Shown: positions 21,910 through 31,135 of the stretch, piece after piece
Position numbering within the stretch: the first letter of the stretch is position 1
Layout: each line of letters opens with the position of its first letter
Origin: Nitzschia sp. DOCU1
Lineage: Eukaryota > Bacillariophyta > Bacillariophyceae > Bacillariales > Bacillariaceae
Reading direction: 5' to 3'
Length of the DNA: 64,000 nt
Assembly (NCBI GenBank): GCA_951394045.1
Contig: OX595986.1
Location: 1,116,001 to 1,180,000, forward strand
Position numbers and translations under genes: made by a program
The notes under the pieces: generated by a model
Database searches by the model: none
Told to the model about the DNA's origin: nothing
What the model saw: the letters and a program-made list of their open reading frames with translations, nothing else

Positions 21910-22626
21910 TTAGCGAACTCGAGTCGCCTGGACTTCCAAAAAGACGTACTCACCAGGTACATCCTTTCGAACGTTCATGACGCGTCGCATTTGTTGTCGC
22001 GGACCAAAGCCGACGGGCAAAGGACCAGGTTTGCCGTCTTCCAGTCCCTGGACATATGCCAAACTTGGTGGAATTAAAAGTCGACGAACGCCACCAGCTC
22101 TCATACCTCGAACACCTTCATCGACTCCTTGGATAGCAGAACCATCACCGACTTGAAAAATGAAAGGAACGCTGTCGCTTACTGCGCTGGAATCCACAAA
22201 GTAGCCGTTGGACTTTCGCAACACCCATTGTAGATTGACCCGACTTCCATCCTTGATCTCTTCTCCATTCCCAGGACGCAAATCAGCATAAATGACACCG
22301 GATGGGAGCTTTTTGTAGGCTTCACGTGGTACAGGGGCTAGCTCCTCCATTTCTGCCAAGGCAGCTGTTCCTTGTCTATATTCTTCCGAAAGAGCCTTGC
22401 CTGAAGCGGCGTTCGTGGGTGGAGAAAACATTGAAAGTATCCCCATTCCAATAATGCCTGAAATGACGGATCGCCTTGAATGGTCATGGCTCTCACGATG
22501 CGACATCATCAGCTCCTGTTCCAATCGAGCGTTCTTGGAGGATGCAGGAGAGAAAGCTTCTGTATTTGAGTGGAGCGCAAAGCACACCAGCAACACCAAC
22601 CACGACGGCATTTTCGTTAACTTCAT
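21910..22626 (-). CDS. Thylakoid-lumen FKBP-type peptidyl-prolyl isomerase
   Basis: 238 aa, single exon. The leader has three parts: an ER signal (KMPSWLVLLVCFALHS) ending in TEA|FSPASS, the diatom A-F plastid junction; a short transit stretch; and a twin-arginine thylakoid signal (SRRSVISGIIGMGILSM) ending near PTNAAS. The mature FKBP domain begins near LPSGVIYADLRPGNGEEI and includes VQWVLR-type strand, GSAIQGVDEGVRGMRAGGVRRLLIPPSLAY, the usual FKBP active-site loop. It matches the lumenal FKBP16-like immunophilins of plants and algae, which assist photosystem assembly or redox control. It is divergent from the thioredoxin-like gene at 23100. Confidence 0.88.
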   Translation of the reverse strand: MKLTKMPSWLVLLVCFALHSNTEAFSPASSKNARLEQELMMSHRESHDHSRRSVISGIIGMGILSMFSPPTNAASGKALSEEYRQGTAALAEMEELAPVPREAYKKLPSGVIYADLRPGNGEEIKDGSRVNLQWVLRKSNGYFVDSSAVSDSVPFIFQVGDGSAIQGVDEGVRGMRAGGVRRLLIPPSLAYVQGLEDGKPGPLPVGFGPRQQMRRVMNVRKDVPGEYVFLEVQATRVR

Positions 22627-23099
22627 CGTCAGGAAAGCAGATAATAAAGATCAATCGGCCCAAATAGTTTGAAACGACAAGGAAATGCTCTCTTCTTGCA
22701 CTGTCCTCCTTTCGTTGCCCGCACTCTCTTCTCTCTACCATTGCCGCAACTCCTTCGGTGATCGTTGACATCATGATTCTACCGATCCCCCACATTGCTT
22801 TCATGACTGACGTACCACCTGGGCATATCTTTCGCCAAATCGCGCAATATTCGAAGAAGTCGATCGAATCAATTTCGAATCCTCCGAGTCGAAAACGTTT
22901 GAAACCCACCACAAAAGGTTTCCACGTGGATGCGACGTTTGATGACACGAAAAAAGAAAGCGACCATGATGGAGAGAGGGATTCCTTCTGCAGTCCTCGT
23001 TCTCAATCCTGTGCCGCCCCCTGCAACGTCTTAGCAACTGTAAGGAAGCAGCAGTTTCCTGTTAATACTCTATTCGAAAGAAATTGGTTGACCGTCGAA
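22627..23099. promoter_or_regulatory. Divergent region between FKBP and thioredoxin-like gene, 473 bp
   Basis: The frame of the plus-strand gene is open through this region, but its upstream residues include no ATG with a sensible leader other than internal ones; I take it as 5' UTR and promoter. Nothing else is recognised. Confidence 0.4.
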
Positions 23100-23675
23100 A
23101 TGACACGAATTTTCCGACCTGCGATGATGTTTATTCTTGCTGTCTTGCTGCCGTGGATGGCAACAGCGTCGTTGAAGGTACCACTTCCATTCAAGAAAAA
23201 GAAATACACACCTCTTGTGTTCTTCAAAGTACCGAAAGACATTATCCCAGAATGCGATGCCATGGAAAAGATAGTTTCGGAGGTTGAACGAGAATTGGGT
23301 GTACACGTCGAGCGCCTCGATGTCGCCCGCGATGATGCCGCAGCCGCTGCGATGCAGCTCTTGACCCAGCGGCAACCGCCCTTTCTATACAACCGGGAGT
23401 CATTACAGGTTATTTCAGTTCCAGAATCATCCGATGGCAAGAAGATGGCAGCTCCCATTAGCAAGAATCGAGTACGAGCATGGGCAAAGGGGCGGATCAT
23501 TACAAAGATAACATCTACTGGTCCCAAAGCCAAGGCTCCTGTGGTAGTGGCACAAGAGAGCAATGCGATTGATCAAAAGGACCTTATCGAAGATGCTACA
23601 TTATCGCCGCTCCAAAAGAGTGGAAAAGAAAAGATGAAAGAACGCACGAAGAATCTTGGCAAGAAAGAAAAGTAA
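23100..23675 (+). CDS. Thioredoxin-like fold protein with signal peptide
   Basis: 191 aa if the ATG at 23100 is used, which gives a clear signal peptide (MFILAVLLPWMATAS); an open frame continues 114 codons upstream but looks non-coding. Residues ~45-120 read TPLVFFKVP, then PECDAMEKIVSEVEREL and VHVERLDV, a beta-alpha-beta order like thioredoxin-fold proteins of algae in which a single CDxME replaces CxxC. PPFLYNRESLQVI fits the cis-Pro/strand region. With one Cys only, dithiol chemistry is not possible; a structural or monothiol role is an inference. The C-terminus is Lys-rich. The family assignment is by pattern only. Confidence 0.5.
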   Translation: MTRIFRPAMMFILAVLLPWMATASLKVPLPFKKKKYTPLVFFKVPKDIIPECDAMEKIVSEVERELGVHVERLDVARDDAAAAAMQLLTQRQPPFLYNRESLQVISVPESSDGKKMAAPISKNRVRAWAKGRIITKITSTGPKAKAPVVVAQESNAIDQKDLIEDATLSPLQKSGKEKMKERTKNLGKKEK

Positions 23676-24210
23676 ACAGCTAGCTAGCGTTTGCAAAACT
23701 TTAAATTCCGACAAAGCTTGATAGGAATCACTAGCGCGAACGAAATAAGTTTTATAGATGGGTTCGTCATCGTTTCACTGATTGCGCCCATAATCATGGT
23801 TTCGTTGCGCTACCAGTAGATCTCGTTCTCGCACCAACTTGGGCGTGCCGCGGCGCGCCTATCCGCTGTCCAAAAGGTGGATTCCCTCTTCGTACAGCAG
23901 ACCAGTGCAACCGTATACCAAGCGATTTTTCGTCTTTCGATGACTTCTCTTGAGAGAACTGTGTGAAATTGCCGAGGCGAAAAAAAGAGATTCGTGAGCA
24001 AAAACCTTCAGAAATTCGTCAAACGATGCTTCTCATCCACCAGAGAGAAAGTTTGGGGTTTGTGCTCAGTCTCATCACCGCTAGCAAATTCTACATTGAA
24101 TTTTCAGAGAGATTCCCATTGCATTTTGCATCTTCCTCGCACACATGACAACCAACACTTTCTCTCCAGCATGAACCCAATGGCATGACACGAATGACAA
24201 TCACTTACAT
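23676..24210. other. Intergenic, 535 bp
   Basis: It separates two converging genes (stops at 23675 and 24211). It is moderately AT-rich with no recognised feature. Confidence 0.5.
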
Positions 24211-24840
24211 TCATTTGACTTCGTCCAGTAGCTGGCATTCCTTCGAGACGTTTGTCAACCATTCGGTCAGCACTGGACGTTCTCCAAGCAACTGGTGCGA
24301 ACCAGAACACTTGAGGGAGACCGCCAAGGAAATGTCAGCCAGCGTCACCGATTGTCCCACCAAGTATTTGTGTTGCGTCAAATGACTCTCTATAGTCGCC
24401 AAGGCAGCATTTAGTTTTCCTTGAATGCTTTCCACGCGAACCAAAGTATCATTACTTGCAGCCACCGCGTCTCTCCAAACTTGCAGTGGGAGATCGACTG
24501 AGTGCCATACAAAGGACAACCAGCCGTGAACCTGAGCAGCGTCCACACTATTACATCCCAACAACATCGGGGTACTATTAGTTGGAGAAGCCATGGATGC
24601 AACCGATCGAAGCATACTATTGGACATTGTCACAAGACAATCACTCCCAATGCTTAGAACCAAATCCTTTGGAGGCGGGGTACCAGTCGGACCATTGGAT
24701 TGCAGTTGGCTCAATTCTTCCAAAGGCAAAATTTCCACAGAGATTGGGACATTCACTCGTTGCCCCACCGCAAGAATCTGCGGCAGCATAAACAGCAAGC
24801 ATGATACATTATTAGCAAGCGTTTCTTTCTGTGGCATCAT
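24211..24840 (-). CDS. GST C-terminal domain-like protein
   Basis: 209 aa, single exon as read. The second half contains the all-helical GST-C pattern: LNAALATIESHLTQHKYLVGQSVTLADISLAVSL, that is helix, Leu-Val-Gly-Gln-x-Val-Thr-Leu-Ala-Asp-Ile, the hydrophobic-staple/capping motif of GST, eEF1B-gamma and tRNA-synthetase appendages. The first half (LPQILAVGQRVNVPISVEIL and DCLVTMSNSMLRSVAS) resembles a divergent thioredoxin-like GST N-domain without the usual catalytic Ser/Tyr/Cys. A role as a protein-protein adaptor in a translation complex is plausible; a conventional glutathione transferase is less likely. A missed upstream exon is possible. Confidence 0.6.
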   Translation of the reverse strand: MMPQKETLANNVSCLLFMLPQILAVGQRVNVPISVEILPLEELSQLQSNGPTGTPPPKDLVLSIGSDCLVTMSNSMLRSVASMASPTNSTPMLLGCNSVDAAQVHGWLSFVWHSVDLPLQVWRDAVAASNDTLVRVESIQGKLNAALATIESHLTQHKYLVGQSVTLADISLAVSLKCSGSHQLLGERPVLTEWLTNVSKECQLLDEVK

Positions 24841-25565
24841 CTACCGTGCAGTCGTAGAGCTTTATTTACCTTTTTGGCCCGTGAGCTGTGGAGCGCCGCC
24901 TCGGTACCTCGTAACACGATATCCTCCGTCATCGATGCTGCACCACCATTTCAAAAAGCTTTAGCTGACAACTTCGACATCCCATCAACGCCAGATTCTT
25001 CCAGTCAAGAGCATCGTGGCTGACACGATAGTGGATAATGTGGATGAAAAGCTGGATGATGGAGTCGAAACGGTGGACGAGAAGGTGATGCTGGCGGTGT
25101 GTTCATCGTGGAAATGGTGCCGGCTCTTTTTGGGTGGATCTGGTGGATCTTTGATTCCTTCGACAAAAGGGAATCTGGAATTTTTGTCGTTGCCCGCGTT
25201 TGTTGCGCGGAAAAGTAAAAAATGACCTCGTGGGAGACCTCGCACTGCGAACCGTCGTCATCGCATCGAGAGGATCTTTGAACACGCAGCAACATGCAAC
25301 AACGAGCAACTGCCGCCGAGAGACGAGGAGAGGGGAGCATCATGCTAACAGCGACTGCAAAAGAATCCTTTTTTAGGTCATCGTGACTACGACCCACCAT
25401 CTCTTCTCATCATTTGAGCACTGTCATCATCCAAGGCCTTCATCACACACCTTTGTGGCAGTGTTTTGTCAGTTATCGTGTAACATTGGCGAGCAGAGGT
25501 CTAAGCCCCATAAACTGTTCCGATTAAAGTTCGATCGAATCAATCCTTTCGTGATCGCGGCAGTT
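24841..25565. other. Divergent intergenic, 725 bp
   Basis: It lies between the GST-like start and the coiled-coil gene start. Minus-strand open frames (25005-25400) are Ser/Pro/His-rich without support. The plus-strand frame into the 25566 gene is open but has no ATG before it. Confidence 0.45.
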
Positions 25566-26954
25566 ATGAGATTCTTCGGCGCGATCCTTCTTGTCGGTGG
25601 CGCCGCCCTTGGAAATAACGGTTGTGTGGCATTTCAGCAACAATCCCCATGGAGGCCTTCCAGGCGACGCATTCTCTGTTCGACCGAATTGGCGGGGGTC
25701 GCCTCCAAGCCTCCTCGAGGAAGCAGGCAAGAAGAGAAAGGGAAACCGAACGTATGGGATAACTTTAAGCGGACTGTCTACAGAAGTGTCGACGGGGTCA
25801 ATGACTTGACTTCAAAGATCACAGGAGATGGTGAAAATAAGTCAAGTGGAGTCTCGGATGGATATTCCGTCTTTGAACAAACCGTGAAAAAGGGCGCCGG
25901 TCCCGCAAGTAAACTCATGTCGGAATACAAGGCCCGTGCATCTGCATTGGGAGTCGACAAGGAACTTGCGCCGTCGTCGAAATCGAAAAGCAAGCCCCGG
26001 ACGAGCTTCGATTCCTTCAAGGAAAATCTTTACTCAGCGTCGGATGCCTTTGGTGCCATATCGTCGCCGAAGCCAGAACCGACCCCATTGGACAAACTGG
26101 AACGTAGCATCCCGTACAAGAAATCTTTGATCCAAGAATTGGGAGTCGACGCCGAAAATGTAGAAGACTTACTGTCTGATAACCCTGTGAAACGGTTTCA
26201 GGCCCAACAGGAAATTCGAGAACGGGAAGCCAGGCGGCGAGTCGAGTTACGAAACGAACGAATTCGAGCCAAAAAGGAGGATCTGTACAAAGTAGTTGAC
26301 GCAATGCAGGCCGCCGTCGATTCTTTCCCAGAAACCATTGACAAGACAGAAAAGGTTATCAAGGAAACGATCAAAACAGTGAAGACAGTACCAAGCAAAG
26401 TGGAGAAGGTCGTGGAAGAAGTCAAGGCGCTACCATTGTCCGTCCAGAAAAAGGCTGACGAAACCAAGCAGTCTCTTGAAGCTACCATTGACCAGACCAA
26501 GAGAGCAGTAGAAGAAGTTATTGATATCCCAAACAAAGTTTCAAAGAAAGCAGAAGATACCAAGAAGGCGGTTTTGGATACGAAAGAATCCATCGAAGAA
26601 GGTGTCACCAATGTCAAAGTCCTTCTGAGACTCGAAAAGCCAAAACCCAAACCTCCCAAGCTGCCCCCGCCTAAGCCAAAGACCGCAAAGGAAATCGCCT
26701 TGAGTATTGCTGGTAGCGCTGCCAAGGGAGCTGCTCAAGCAACTTGGTGGGTCGCGAAAAGCGCTGCTACAGCAGCCTGGGACGGTGCATCGTCTGCCAT
26801 TCGAGAACGACAACAGACATCATCAAATCAGCAAGAAGAATCTACAACCTCCTCACGAAACAAGGCAAGGGAGCAAGCGGCAGAACTTCAAAAAGAAGTG
26901 GACGAGGCACTTCGTTTGGCCGATGAGACATTGAAGAAAGTGGATGAACAATAG
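25566..26954 (+). CDS. Plastid-targeted LEA-like/coiled-coil protein
   Basis: 462 aa, single exon. The start at 25566 gives a signal peptide (MRFFGAILLVGGAALG) ending in CVA|FQQQS, a diatom plastid-import junction, followed by an Arg-rich transit stretch. The mature protein has no recognised enzyme domain. Residues ~190-370 are long amphipathic helix with near-periodic Lys/Glu/Val/Thr units (for example KTEKVIKETIKTVKTVP, KADETKQSLEATID, KAEDTKKAVLDTKES), like LEA or apolipoprotein-type helices. A Pro/Lys spacer (PKPKPPKLPPPKPK) separates it from an Ala/Trp-rich helix (SAAKGAAQATWWVAKSAAT) and a final acidic coiled coil. A lipid-surface or stress-protection role inside the plastid is an inference. 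Confidence 0.6.
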   Translation: MRFFGAILLVGGAALGNNGCVAFQQQSPWRPSRRRILCSTELAGVASKPPRGSRQEEKGKPNVWDNFKRTVYRSVDGVNDLTSKITGDGENKSSGVSDGYSVFEQTVKKGAGPASKLMSEYKARASALGVDKELAPSSKSKSKPRTSFDSFKENLYSASDAFGAISSPKPEPTPLDKLERSIPYKKSLIQELGVDAENVEDLLSDNPVKRFQAQQEIREREARRRVELRNERIRAKKEDLYKVVDAMQAAVDSFPETIDKTEKVIKETIKTVKTVPSKVEKVVEEVKALPLSVQKKADETKQSLEATIDQTKRAVEEVIDIPNKVSKKAEDTKKAVLDTKESIEEGVTNVKVLLRLEKPKPKPPKLPPPKPKTAKEIALSIAGSAAKGAAQATWWVAKSAATAAWDGASSAIRERQQTSSNQQEESTTSSRNKAREQAAELQKEVDEALRLADETLKKVDEQ

Positions 26955-27248
26955 GTGCTGGATAGAGGCCTTCCCTCGCCGACACCGACAATCTGGGTGG
27001 TTGAAGCCTCTGCTCATTGCCATACATCGTAGCAAAACCAAACTAGAAGCTATGAGCACCTCGCCACAAAAGTTGCTGCATGACTACTCTAGGATACGTT
27101 ACCTTACCCGTGACCTACGAGCTGCCGGCAGTATTACTAGCTAGTTCCAAACTCAACTTAGAGTACCCGTTGACATACTACAAAAAGAGCTGCTGTAATT
27201 TGGCTAGCTCAGTACTTAGGCGTCGCGAAAAGGATGTGATAATTTATT
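26955..27248. other. Convergent intergenic, 294 bp
   Basis: It is the 3' flank of two converging genes. It carries several copies of the CTAGCTAG-type palindrome (about 27137-27143, 27200-27210, 27250-27257). No gene is seen. Confidence 0.5.
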
Positions 27249-27932
27249 TTAGCTAGCTCGAGATGTTGGGGGTAAAGTAAGCCTTCCCCCCTCCAAGAAT
27301 GTTGTAAGGATTTGCCGACGCACTTGAGGCGAAGAAGACCAGTAGTTCGGGAGACTTGCAGGGGATTCTTCAAGGTCCGAAGAGCCCGAGAACTCAGACG
27401 TCGTCGACATTTCCCTTGTGGACAGAGTCACTAGCAAATGATTGAAGTGCCGACTCTCTACGTGATTCTTCAGCGCCTCGTTGATGCACATTGGGTAGCT
27501 CTTCATCTTGGGAAGAGGCAGGCTCCATCTCAGCCCAGGAAAAGCACCACTGAACTTTTGTGAATGGTAAATAATTGTTGCTTTGGTCCCATCCGAGCGC
27601 AACTTGATTGTGTTTGTAACTTTGCAGGTCCCAGCAATCGTGGTGCTCCACCAGAAAGTAAACGATTCTCGATGCACAGCATCGAATACAAAATCTCGGA
27701 TCTTCCATCTTCGACTTCGAACTGCAATGCTCGCTTTCCCTGATGTTCCGGTCAAGGCTGCATCTGCACTTAACCGCACACAGGGATTCCACTGCCACGA
27801 TGCTATGTCGATCAGAGATTCCCAGACAAACTGAATTGGCGCTTGGACGACCGTTCGATGCTCGGCATTCCAACGGGAAAGAGGGCCACTCATCATGGAA
27901 GAAGGTTTCAAAGACACACGATTATCTCCCAT
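27249..27932 (-). CDS. SRPBCC (polyketide cyclase/START-like) superfamily protein
   Basis: 227 aa from the first ATG (27932). VVQAPIQFVWESLIDIASWQWNPCVRL is the entry strand-helix of the SRPBCC fold, with the W-P pair typical of polyketide-cyclase-like members (family PF10604). Following segments alternate strands (ASIAVRSRRWKIRDFVFDAV, ESFTFWWSTTIAGTCKVTN, TKATIIYHSQKFSG) and end in a long helix (CINEALKNHVESRH). These proteins bind a hydrophobic ligand in a deep cavity; substrate and catalysis cannot be read from sequence. The C-terminal ~60 residues are Ser/Pro-rich and probably disordered. No leader peptide is evident. Confidence 0.65.
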   Translation of the reverse strand: MGDNRVSLKPSSMMSGPLSRWNAEHRTVVQAPIQFVWESLIDIASWQWNPCVRLSADAALTGTSGKASIAVRSRRWKIRDFVFDAVHRESFTFWWSTTIAGTCKVTNTIKLRSDGTKATIIYHSQKFSGAFPGLRWSLPLPKMKSYPMCINEALKNHVESRHFNHLLVTLSTREMSTTSEFSGSSDLEESPASLPNYWSSSPQVRRQILTTFLEGGRLTLPPTSRAS

Positions 27933-28759
27933 GGTCAGACTTTGCGATTTTGAAAGCGGAAATAGAAACAAAAATGGAACGAACTAATTTCGCGGCAGGA
28001 AGGTGGAAAATGCATCGAGTGGGATGCTATCGCCCTCCTCAAAACCTCCATCCTGCATGGGCATTGGTAGATCCTCCGCCATGATCTTGGAGCAGTTCCA
28101 GTGGCGGGTCGGCATTTAATTATGAACAGTTTCAGTGGTCAATTGCCCTTGAGCGAAATCTTAATTGATCTAGATCAGCTTCTGATACCAACGATACAAA
28201 TACTAGGCACTACCTTTAAATATTTGACACGCGGGCGAGAACTCGGAGCTTCTATTTTGTGTACTTCTTATTTATGAGGCTTAGCATCATCATTTAACAT
28301 ATCTTGGCTGAGGCACTATGAATTCCCCGCACATGTGTACCACAGTACAGTTTGTACGCTGGGTGTCAAGTTCTAAATGGATGCCTTGGAGTACAATCCA
28401 TCGTCTGTGCAGTCATTTGAGGAATACACCTTTAGGAGGGCAAGACTGCCGCTGCGCATCTGCAGCGCATTCAAACCATCAGAGCAGGTGGTAGTCCTAG
28501 TAGTCCCGCGGTGACGTACGCGCGCGCAGGCATGTCCGTAAATTACCGGGCAAGGCAGTTCTTGGGGGATCTTTCGCCTCCCCCAATCCAGATCCCACCA
28601 CACAATTTCGTGGTGGTGAGGACGAGGTGCTTCCGTTGCTACGGTAGTTCGACAACTCTGTACTATACATATTCTGGACCACAACCTTCCGATCACTTGT
28701 ATCATTTCCCTTTCAAGAACAAAACCATAGGGAAACGTGGGGTATAAAATTCTGCGACA
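27933..28759. promoter_or_regulatory. Divergent intergenic, 827 bp
   Basis: It separates the SRPBCC gene from uL4m. Minus-strand open frames at 28373-28705 have no protein signature. A CG-rich stretch GACGTACGCGCGCGCAGG lies near 28512. Otherwise nothing is recognised. Confidence 0.45.
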
Positions 28760-29839
28760 ATGATCCGACTCGCAAGTGCCTGCGTTTCAACGAGGCGCTG
28801 TACCATGGTTCGGCAAAGCGCACCTTGGTTGACTTCTCGCTGCACAACATCTTTGGAGCAGGACAGGTACTGGTTCAGTACAGTACTGCAAACTTCAAGT
28901 GTCGTAAATGATGATCCTCTTCCACCCAACTTGAGTTTCGACCGTCGATCGTCTTTTGCACCGGCCCCAGAACCGGTTCTGAAGCCCTCCAGTATTGTAG
29001 CAGAAGAGACCGACGGTGACACCGCCGAGGACCTTGAGGAAGACGATGGAGGCGACGCCACCGACGACGAAGAAGAGGAAATCGATGTGGAGAATCTGAG
29101 TTCCCCACAGTACGTGATTCCTTTACCTGACAGGCTTAAGACAAATGTACATTATGGACTAGATGGTTCCGTCAGCGGTACCCTTTGGCTGGAATCCTCG
29201 GTCTTTGGAGTCGATCCAATCCGAATAGACCTTATCAAGCAAGCAGTGGATTATATTCGAAATAAAGTACGTGGTAGACGCAAGGCAAAATCAAAGACGA
29301 TTAGTGAAGTGAGTGGAAGTGGACGCAAGGTTCGACAGCAAAAGGGCTCTGGAAAGGCTCGGGCTGGCCACTCGCGACCGGCACATTGGCGAGGCGGCGC
29401 CAAGGCGCACGGTCCTAAAAACACGACGGACTATGGAAACGTTAAAATGAACAAGAAGGCAAAGCGACTAGCCATGGCCTCCACTCTTTCTCAAAAGCTA
29501 AAAGAAGGAAACCTAATCCTTGTCGACAGTCTTGCCCTGGAATCACACAAGACGTCATCATGGGCGAAGGTCCTTGAGGATTCGTTCGGTGTTGGAAAGT
29601 CTGCAGCATCGGCGCTCATAGTCGATCATTATCACGACTCTGTGGGAAATGAAGAGAATAAAACTTCACAAGAATCGTTCAACGGCGTACCGATCAATTT
29701 ATGGGTGGCATCATCCAATATTGCCAGAGTCAAGGTTGTGAACCAGTCGTTTGCCAATGTCTACGACATTATGAAGAAGGAAAAGTTGATCATCACCCTC
29801 GGTGCCCTAGAACTTATGGAGAGGAGGCTTAAGCAGTAA
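28760..29839 (+). CDS. Mitochondrial large-subunit ribosomal protein uL4m
   Basis: 359 aa, single exon. The leader (MIRLASACVSTRRCTMVRQ) is Arg/Ser/Ala-rich, a mitochondrial presequence. The L4 domain starts near residue 130: VFGVDPIRIDLIKQAVDYIRNKVRG, then the family loop VRQQKGSGKARAGHSRPAHW and RGGAKAHGPK, which in ribosomes lies in the exit tunnel. SQKLKEGNLILVDSL and VYDIMKKEKLIITLGALELM complete the fold. An acidic insert (~80-105: DTAEDLEEDDGGDATDDEEE) between presequence and domain is unusual and probably disordered. Plastid L4 is normally plastid-encoded or shorter, so mitochondrial is favoured. Confidence 0.9.
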   Translation: MIRLASACVSTRRCTMVRQSAPWLTSRCTTSLEQDRYWFSTVLQTSSVVNDDPLPPNLSFDRRSSFAPAPEPVLKPSSIVAEETDGDTAEDLEEDDGGDATDDEEEEIDVENLSSPQYVIPLPDRLKTNVHYGLDGSVSGTLWLESSVFGVDPIRIDLIKQAVDYIRNKVRGRRKAKSKTISEVSGSGRKVRQQKGSGKARAGHSRPAHWRGGAKAHGPKNTTDYGNVKMNKKAKRLAMASTLSQKLKEGNLILVDSLALESHKTSSWAKVLEDSFGVGKSAASALIVDHYHDSVGNEENKTSQESFNGVPINLWVASSNIARVKVVNQSFANVYDIMKKEKLIITLGALELMERRLKQ

Positions 29840-30434
29840 TCTTGAGTGACATGATCTCGAAACCGTCGTACGTACGTTAGTTCTTCTACAACGCAGTATT
29901 TCGCGATTGCCCCTTCTTTCGTAGTATACAAAGCTGCATTTGTGAGGAGGTCAATCACAACCTGACTCTAATTCCATTTGCGTTGCTTTTTCGGGCTCGT
30001 TTTACTCGCTTCGGATTAGTATTAGTACTGTTGTTAACTGGGGTTACCAGTAGCTCCAACGTGGCTTGCATCGCCATACCACGCTAATGAGATAACATTA
30101 ATATCAGTACTGGTCGTTCTACTAGTCTAGAGAGAGTAGATTAACAGTATCATACGATTTACGGGAGTAGGTAATGAATGCGATGGGTAGCTTGGGAAGT
30201 TGCAGTATTTGCATATAGAACATTAATATGTATGTCATGATGATATGTGTGTGCCTTCTTATCTTTTTACTCACCTGGCCGCCGTACGTATCCTCGCCAA
30301 GCGAAGGAAGAAATCGACGGCGGCCTTGCGCACGGGTCGATAGGCGGTGACGATGGCGGCGGCGTTGGAAGGTCGATCGGCGTTTTGGATGACATATCGA
30401 AGCAAAATCTCTGTGATATAAACAATTGCATGCC
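29840..30434. other. Intergenic, 595 bp
   Basis: It lies between uL4m and QCR9, both plus-strand. Minus-strand frames at 30122-30615 run antisense to QCR9 exon 1 and are shadows. No feature is recognised. Confidence 0.5.
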
Positions 30435-30864
30435 ATGATTTTTCGAGTTTCGACAATCGCAAGAGCTCGGGCAGGTGTTGCTGGACGCCGCTTTGCCTCG
30501 TCGCAAGTGGCCAAAACGAGCAGCACTGCTTCCCTGAATGCGTTCGCCACCGGTTGGTACAATTTGTACGTATGCTTACGTGGGCGATCTTCCTATCGTT
30601 TCTATGGAATGCCATTGGGGTCTCACAATTTCATTTGTCATCTTTTCACCTTTCAGGTTCGGTGCAAGCACTGCCCGATATGCTACGTTTATGGCCGTTG
30701 GTGTTATTATTGCAGAGCTCGCCACAAACTCACTGACAGATATGCTATGGGAAGCCAACAATTACGGGCGCACTTACCAACAAGTCGACTGGAGCAAATT
30801 TGACCCTCAAGACGACGACGAGGAGGAAGAAGAAGAAGAGGATGATGATGACGACGACGAGTAA
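30435..30864 (+). CDS. QCR9: Cytochrome bc1 complex subunit 9 (QCR9/UCR 7.2 kDa-like)
   Basis: 112 aa, two exons, 30435-30565 and 30657-30864, joined through a 91 nt GT-AG intron. The leader (MIFRVSTIARARAGVAGRRF) is a mitochondrial presequence. The mature core WYNLFGASTARYATFMAVG, one transmembrane helix (VGVIIAELATNSLTDMLW) and EANNYGRTYQQVDW match the small UQCRX/QCR9 family (PF05365): aromatic start, single TM with a Glu, then a W-x-x-x-N-x-G-(K/R) ending. It sits in complex III of the inner mitochondrial membrane. A run of ~20 Asp/Glu ends the protein, coded by GAN repeats; animal and yeast QCR9 lack such a tail. Confidence 0.72.
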
Positions 30865-31135
30865 ACCATTACTTTGGATCTTCATGGTTTCTCATTGGAT
30901 TATTCCAGAATACCTCCACTAGTGTACTAGCCCACAATTATAGATTCCCTGATTTCCGACAGCTCTCTATCGGGTGGAGGACATTCTACTAGCTATACGA
31001 TTGTAGTTCTGCCGTAAACGATCGTGCCCTAGTCAGATGCCATTCGAATGAGCGCAAAGTTAACGGGAGAATCTGAAAAGTCCAATTCGTTTTATATGCA
31101 ATACCCCTAATTACGGTTACGCTCTAGTGATTGAG

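Noticed and set aside
22758..23099. Upstream extension of the thioredoxin-like protein by 114 codons
   Set aside because: It would bury the signal peptide inside the protein and shows no domain; the start at 23100 is simpler.
24985..25400. Minus-strand Ser/Pro/His-rich open frames upstream of the GST-like gene
   Set aside because: Low-complexity composition, no conserved motif, overlapping alternative frames. Best explained as UTR or promoter DNA.
28373..28705. Minus-strand 110-codon frame before uL4m
   Set aside because: No ATG-supported leader or domain; His/Arg-rich shadow.
28743..28748. TATAAA 12 bp before the uL4m ATG as a TATA box
   Set aside because: Too close to the start codon for a core promoter unless the leader is nearly absent; no transcript evidence.
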